From Bifidobacteriaceae bacterium (lineage in GTDB: Bacteria; Actinomycetota; Actinomycetes; Actinomycetales; WQXJ01), in NCBI GenBank assembly GCA_031278075.1, contig JAITLE010000223.1, forward strand, positions 1-8,366: a stretch of DNA of 8,366 bases, in the 5' to 3' direction. The notes beneath the pieces were generated by a model. It was not told the DNA's origin and ran no database searches. It worked only from the letters and a program-made list of their open reading frames with translations. Shown one piece after another: positions 8,025-8,366 of this stretch. A program made the translations under genes and the position numbers. The first letter of the stretch is position 1. Every line of letters begins with the position of its first letter.

Positions 8025-8030
8025 ATTCTA
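8025..8030 (-). promoter_or_regulatory. Weak -10-like hexamer upstream of the regulator gene
   Basis: TAGAAT on the minus strand, five of six matches to the -10 consensus, about 95 bp before the LacI start codon. No acceptable -35 lies 16-18 bp upstream; TTGGCG at 8058-8053 is 22 bp away. An AGCGCT core (8033-8038) lies just upstream and matches the centre of the GH3 operators, which would suit autoregulation, but its flanks do not match. Confidence 0.25.
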
Positions 8031-8054
8031 CTAGCGCTGCTCGCGCGCCGCCCG

Positions 8055-8087
8055 CCAAATCACCCGCGGCGGTGGGTGATCGTTTGG
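8055..8087. repeat. Imperfect inverted repeat (ATCACCC / GGGTGAT stem)
   Basis: ATCACCC (8059-8065) and GGGTGAT (8074-8080) form a perfect 7-bp stem around an 8-base loop. It is extended by CCAA (8055-8058) pairing with TTGG (8084-8087) across a 3-base bulge. No T-run follows on either strand, so it is not a standard intrinsic terminator. It could be a regulator-binding dyad or an RNA hairpin in the regulator's upstream region. Confidence 0.5.
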
Positions 8088-8139
8088 ACGATTCGGGCTT
8101 CGCCGCGGCGCCGGCGGGCCTACCCCCTGGGCTACGGCG

Positions 8140-8202
8140 GGCGCCCCAGGGGCGACGGCAGGCGCGCCAGGGGCGACGGCAGGCGCGGCAGGGGCGACGA
8201 CC
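8140..8202. repeat. Three tandem copies of a 21-bp GC-rich repeat
   Basis: Units at 8140-8160, 8161-8181 and 8182-8202. Units 1 and 2 differ at one base. Unit 3 shares the CAGGGGCGACG core and diverges at its last bases and at the junction. The unit length is a multiple of three, so every frame crossing it gives a repeated heptapeptide, but no frame there is a convincing gene. Confidence 0.75.
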
Positions 8203-8366
8203 CTGCCCCGGGTCGCCCTGGTCCGGGTTGGCGTCACCATTCCTACCCTTCTCCCGCCGCGAGCGAGAAGTGTAGAGTTCCGCGTTCCCCGGCGTGGCGC
8301 CCGTGTTGACCCAGAACGGCCCTGGGGCATGTTTCCGCAGGTCAGAGGCTTGCGCTGGGTCTGGGC

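Larger units (their letters stand above)
7930..8366. other. GC-rich stretch with no supported gene upstream of the regulator
   Basis: No reading frame here has both a convincing start and a recognisable product. Several frames are open on both strands, as expected in very GC-rich DNA, and their translations are dominated by Arg, Pro, Ala and Gly. One minus-strand frame stays open from the right edge to a TGA at 7944-7942, which overlaps the regulator's ribosome-binding site. It could be the tail of an upstream gene but shows no known motif. The stretch contains a 21-bp tandem repeat, an inverted repeat and a -10-like hexamer, listed separately. Confidence 0.6.

Noticed and set aside
8033..8038. 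AGCGCT core as an autoregulatory operator of the regulator gene
   Set aside because: Only the central six bases match; the flanking bases break the palindrome, and a six-base match is common in GC-rich DNA.
8031..8240. A small minus-strand frame starting at the ATG at 8240 behind GAAGGG/AGGA bases
   Set aside because: Its product is Ala/Pro/Arg low complexity generated by the 21-bp repeat, with no known motif; the ribosome-binding-like bases alone do not support a gene.
8306..8366. Possible rightward gene or promoter at the right edge (TTGACC at 8306; ATG at 8329)
   Set aside because: No good -10 follows at the right spacing, no ribosome-binding site precedes the ATG, and only 12 codons are visible.

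Overview
The window comes from a high-GC Gram-positive bacterium, most likely an Actinomycetota. The evidence is the strong G/C bias at third codon positions, a sortase-type LPVTG cell-wall anchor, a lipoprotein signal on a solute-binding protein, and a LacI-family regulator paired with GAAGCGCTTC-type operators. I cannot name a genus. All three recognisable genes lie on the minus strand, so the window reads as a carbohydrate-utilisation locus running right to left.

Layout in order of transcription: (1) 7930-8366 is a GC-rich stretch with no convincing gene. It holds a triplicated 21-bp repeat, an imperfect inverted repeat and a weak -10-like hexamer. (2) 7929-6895 encodes a LacI-family transcriptional regulator. 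(3) 6894-6656 is a regulatory gap with a candidate promoter and two identical 10-bp palindromes spaced 17 bp centre to centre, placed where they would overlap or just follow the transcription start. (4) 6655-1409 encodes a 1748-residue secreted glycoside hydrolase of family GH3. It has a probable beta-trefoil insertion in its second catalytic domain, two CBM6-like modules, two tandem pairs of Ig-like modules and a sortase anchor. (5) After an 80-bp gap with no visible terminator, 1328 to the left edge encodes the lipoprotein solute-binding subunit of an ABC sugar importer. It is nearly complete: only the end of its last codon or stop is cut off.

The inferred job is that the wall-anchored enzyme holds a plant-type beta-linked polysaccharide or oligosaccharide at the cell surface and releases sugars. 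The lipoprotein captures these for an ABC permease, presumably encoded beyond the left edge, and the LacI regulator represses the hydrolase-transporter transcription unit through the paired operators until its sugar ligand appears. The substrate cannot be settled from sequence alone; beta-xyloside or beta-glucoside chemistry is the best guess.
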